Assembly: GCA_963725505.1 (NCBI GenBank)
Contig: CAVRYN010000005.1
Location: 372,001 to 436,000 of the forward strand
From: Udaeobacter sp963725505
GTDB lineage: Bacteria > Verrucomicrobiota > Verrucomicrobiia > Chthoniobacterales > UBA10450
Length of the DNA: 64,000 nucleotides
Direction of reading: 5' to 3'
The position numbers and the translations under genes were made by a program. Positions 61,970 to 64,000 of the stretch are shown in pieces. The notes beneath the pieces are model-generated. The model saw nothing but the letters and a program-made list of their open reading frames with translations. It had not been told where the DNA came from and did no database searches. Position 1 is the stretch's first letter; each line of letters starts with the position of its first letter.

Positions 61970-62193
61970 GGCCAAAACGGCATTTTTGCTGGACTTCGCT
62001 AGTGTCATCAGCAGTGAACAAATGACTGGCTTCAAACGTGTTGAATAATTGTTACGATCATCCCAGCTAATCAGGAATCTGCCCATTTTTAGTCCGTCGG
62101 GTGACACAACGGGTGACACAATAAACCGAATCACACGAAAACGCTCCCGTTTTACCATTTGATCTCGCCGTTCGTGTTTGCGATAACGTCAAC

Positions 62194-62529
62194 ATGAAAC
62201 CCAGAATCGCCGCTATTTGCGCAATCGTAGCCTTCGCGATCTGTGGTGGCCGCGCGTCGGCTCAGTTTCCCGACTGTGCACACATCAGCATCGAAGCACA
62301 AGGACAGTGCGAGGCTGGAAATTTCGAGGTGTACATCGTGAACGATCGCACGGATGGACAAGTCACGGTCACCATTCACAGCGCACTCTTAGATTTCCCA
62401 CCTGGCGTTACCACATCCTCGGACTGGGCGCTCACGCTTGCAGCCGGCGAGCGACAAAAGCTCGGGTGTCTTCTTTTCGCACCGCAGCCGCGATACACAT
62501 GGGATCTTGTAGACTGTCAGCCACTTTGA
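62194..62529 (+). CDS. Small secreted hypothetical protein
   Basis: 111 residues. Signal peptide MKPRIAAICAIVAFAICGGRASAQ. The mature part has four cysteines (FPDCAHISIEAQGQCEAG, KLGCLLF, DLVDCQPL) that could make two disulfides, and a beta-rich sequence FEVYIVNDRTDGQVTVTIHSALL. Not recognised. A 9-bp hairpin ACACCTTTT/AAAAGGTGT lies 43 nt after the stop (62572-62602) and could be a terminator, though no T-run follows. Confidence 0.68.
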   Translation: MKPRIAAICAIVAFAICGGRASAQFPDCAHISIEAQGQCEAGNFEVYIVNDRTDGQVTVTIHSALLDFPPGVTTSSDWALTLAAGERQKLGCLLFAPQPRYTWDLVDCQPL

Positions 62530-63051
62530 TGGCCGCCCCCCTGCATAGTCCTTCCGTTCCTCACGACGAGAACACCTTTTTGGCATTGCCCAGAAAAGGT
62601 GTAGCCAAAAAATCTAGGCGGGAACAGTTCGAGTCGAATTACGAAATATCGCCTTTTGCGATCAGCGCTTTGCTAAAACTAAAACGGCATTTCCTCCGGA
62701 ATCCTCCTGTCTTCTCCGCTCTCCTCAATTCCCAATCCGCCAGGCAATTGTGTCGAATCGGCCTTCCTCCCACGTTCTCATACGTCATCGTATCTCTTAC
62801 CGCAGACTTACCTTTTTGACTTACCTTTTCGCGCAGCCGCGACCCCGTTCGAACTGCGATTTCCTAATTCGAAAAGAGGCCTCTTCGACAGCGGCTTACA
62901 AAGCCCGTTGGATTCCGCTTCCTAAATGCCGAACAATTCGGCACAATTCTCGCATGATTCCGCTTTTTTCGCGCTCCTCCCAGCTAAGCAGCGGATTAGA
63001 CGGAACAATTCCGTACAATACTAGGTTCTCGCATCCAATTCACCATAAGAC
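62530..63051. other. Gap before the TPR gene, lower GC
   Basis: 520 nt of lower GC than the surroundings, without a gene I can support. The longest frame (62750-63055, +) is 101 codons, Arg/Ser-rich and without conservation clues. GCCGAACAATTCGGCA at about 62928-62943 and GGAACAATTCC at 63003-63013 are small palindromes; the latter, followed by TACAAT, might be part of the TPR gene promoter. Confidence 0.45.
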
Positions 63052-64000
63052 ATGAATACGACCCTACCACCAAAGCTCCTAGCATTCGTTCTAAGTCTGA
63101 TGCTTCCGGCTGTCGCCGCAGCTCAAACTTCCCAGTTAGCGGACGACTACAACAGCCGTGGCCTTGCCAAAGAAACCAAGGGCGATCACGACGGCGCCAT
63201 CGCCGACTACAATCGCGCCATTGAACTCGATCCGAAACAGTCCAGGGCCTACAGGAACCGCGGCTTTGCCAAACAAGCCAAGGGCGATCACGACGGCGCC
63301 GTCGCCGACTACAATCGCGCCTTTGAACTCAATCCGAAACTCGCTGAAGGTGCCTACAGCACCCGTGCCCTTGCCAAAGAAGCCAAGGGCGATCACGACG
63401 GCGCCATCGCCGAGTACAATCGTGCCCTTGAATTCGATCCGAAAGCCGCCACTTTTTACAGCGGCCGTGGCCTTGCCAAACAAGCCAAGGGCGATCTGGA
63501 CGGCGCCATCGCCGACTACAATCGCGCCATTGAACTCGATCCGAAACAGCGCACGGCCTATATGAACCGCGGCTTTGCCAAAGAAGCCAAGGGCGATGTG
63601 GACAGCGCCATCGCCGACTACAATCGCGCCATTGAACTCGATCCGAAACTCGCCGCGATCGACTACAACAACCATGGAATTACCAAAGAAGGCAAGGGCG
63701 ATCACGACGGCGCCATCGCCGACTACACCCGCGCCATTGAACTCGATCCGGAACTCCCAGCCAAGCAACCGTGGCCTTGCCAAAGAAGCCAAGGGCGATC
63801 ACGACGGCGCCATCGCCGACTACAGTCGCGCCATTGAACTCGATCCCGGAAACCACATTTTTTACTACCTCCGTGGCCTTGCCAAAGAAGCCAAGGGCGA
63901 TCTGGACGGCACCATCGCCGACTACAATCGCGCCGTTGAACTCTGTCCGAAACAACCCAAGGCCTACGTGAACCGCGGCTTTGCAAAACAAGCCAAGGGC
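63052..64000 (+). CDS. Secreted TPR-repeat protein, partial and frameshifted
   Basis: Signal peptide MNTTLPPKLLAFVLSLMLPAVAAAQ, then tandem 34-residue TPR units of the form GLAKEAKGDHDGAIADYNRAIELDPK, at least eight and still repeating at the window end. The frame changes near 63760: after DPELPA the repeat resumes as NRGLAKEAKGDHDG in another frame to the end. The DNA of the units is nearly identical, so unit number probably changes by recombination or slippage. It is probably a periplasmic or surface scaffold protein; its partner is unknown. The 3' end is outside the window. Confidence 0.9.

Larger units (their letters stand above)
61532..62193. other. Repeat-rich gap with tRNA-Arg fragment
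   Basis: 660 nt without a convincing gene. It holds an inverted repeat (arms 61623-61639 and 61735-61751), a decayed TGTAG-like palindrome (61675-61727), a low-complexity T-rich stretch (61866-61925), a tRNA-Arg 5' half (61932-61969) and a reverse frame at 61943-62158 that overlaps it. The frame has no recognised domain. Confidence 0.5.

Noticed and set aside
61943..62158. 71-codon minus frame near the tRNA-Arg fragment, as an integrase remnant
   Set aside because: No tyrosine recombinase R-H-R-Y residues can be identified, so the integrase claim is not supported.
62750..63055. 101-codon frame on + before the TPR gene
   Set aside because: Arg/Ser-rich with no hydrophobic core or family match; overlaps the TPR start; codon content looks like shadow DNA.
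63136..63991. Long minus frames across the TPR array
   Set aside because: Shadows of the repeat; they repeat GDGAVVIALGFFGKA-type units only because the plus strand repeats.
63052..64000. Repeat array as a CRISPR
   Set aside because: The units are contiguous 102-nt coding repeats in one frame, without spacers.

Overview
The window reads as chromosomal DNA of a Gram-negative, lipid-A-making bacterium. It carries lpxA, a fused lpxC-fabZ, two RND efflux systems and PilT-type ATPases. The LpxC-FabZ fusion, the DCC/lipase-maturation-factor fusion, the four-helix-bundle S23-like gene and the very high load of small palindromic repeats suggest Verrucomicrobiota, perhaps a soil Chthoniobacterales-like lineage. 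That placement is inference; no rRNA gene is present to confirm it. There is no CRISPR array, prophage or intact insertion sequence.

Layout. 0-8 kb: a frameshifted YyaL/DUF255 gene, pyrE, ridA, tRNA-Phe, creD, an NTF2-like membrane protein, an FAD oxidoreductase and a SatP acetate transporter. 8-20 kb (mostly minus): recN, lpxA, lpxC-fabZ, a secreted protein, a GH57 glucan-branching enzyme, an aspartate aminotransferase, a tandem NDK-like protein, then a secreted S9 peptidase (+) and a DUF1326 protein. 20.8-22.6 kb: tRNA-Gly, a membrane protein, an ECF sigma factor and a small membrane protein likely linked to it. 22.6-29.3 kb: the translation/processing cluster nusA-infB-rbfA-nrnA-truB-ribF. 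29-37 kb: an ArnT-like glycosyltransferase and a MarR-controlled RND pump, then a zinc alcohol dehydrogenase. 37-41 kb: two PilT-like ATPases and a YqjD/YqjE/DUF3618-like stress-membrane trio. 41-54 kb: infA, DCC-LMF fusion, xthA, a beta-CASP nuclease, a four-helix-bundle protein, an M19 dipeptidase, nadA, aroE, glnS, gltX and tilS. 54-60 kb: a TetR-controlled second RND pump. 60-64 kb: a small gene with a strong terminator, a LuxR-type regulator, a repeat-rich stretch holding a tRNA-Arg 5' half, and a TPR protein running off the end.

Two patterns cut across the genes. First, at least sixteen dispersed palindromic elements end in TGTAG...CTACA. The better-preserved copies contain two hairpins whose stems differ but whose loops are complementary. 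Four copies lie in frame inside protein genes (yyaL, the GH57 enzyme, the DCC-LMF protein, tilS), like Rickettsia palindromic elements. A second family (GTCATYCYGAG...CTCGGGATGAC) fills many intergenic gaps. Second, ten genes, including glnS, infB and lpxA, are broken by about seventeen single-base frameshifts. Because such genes cannot all be dead, uncorrected sequencing indels are the likeliest cause.

Functionally the window is mostly housekeeping (translation, lipid A, NAD, shikimate, pyrimidine and flavin synthesis, DNA repair) plus two locally regulated multidrug-type efflux operons, each with a clear palindromic operator.
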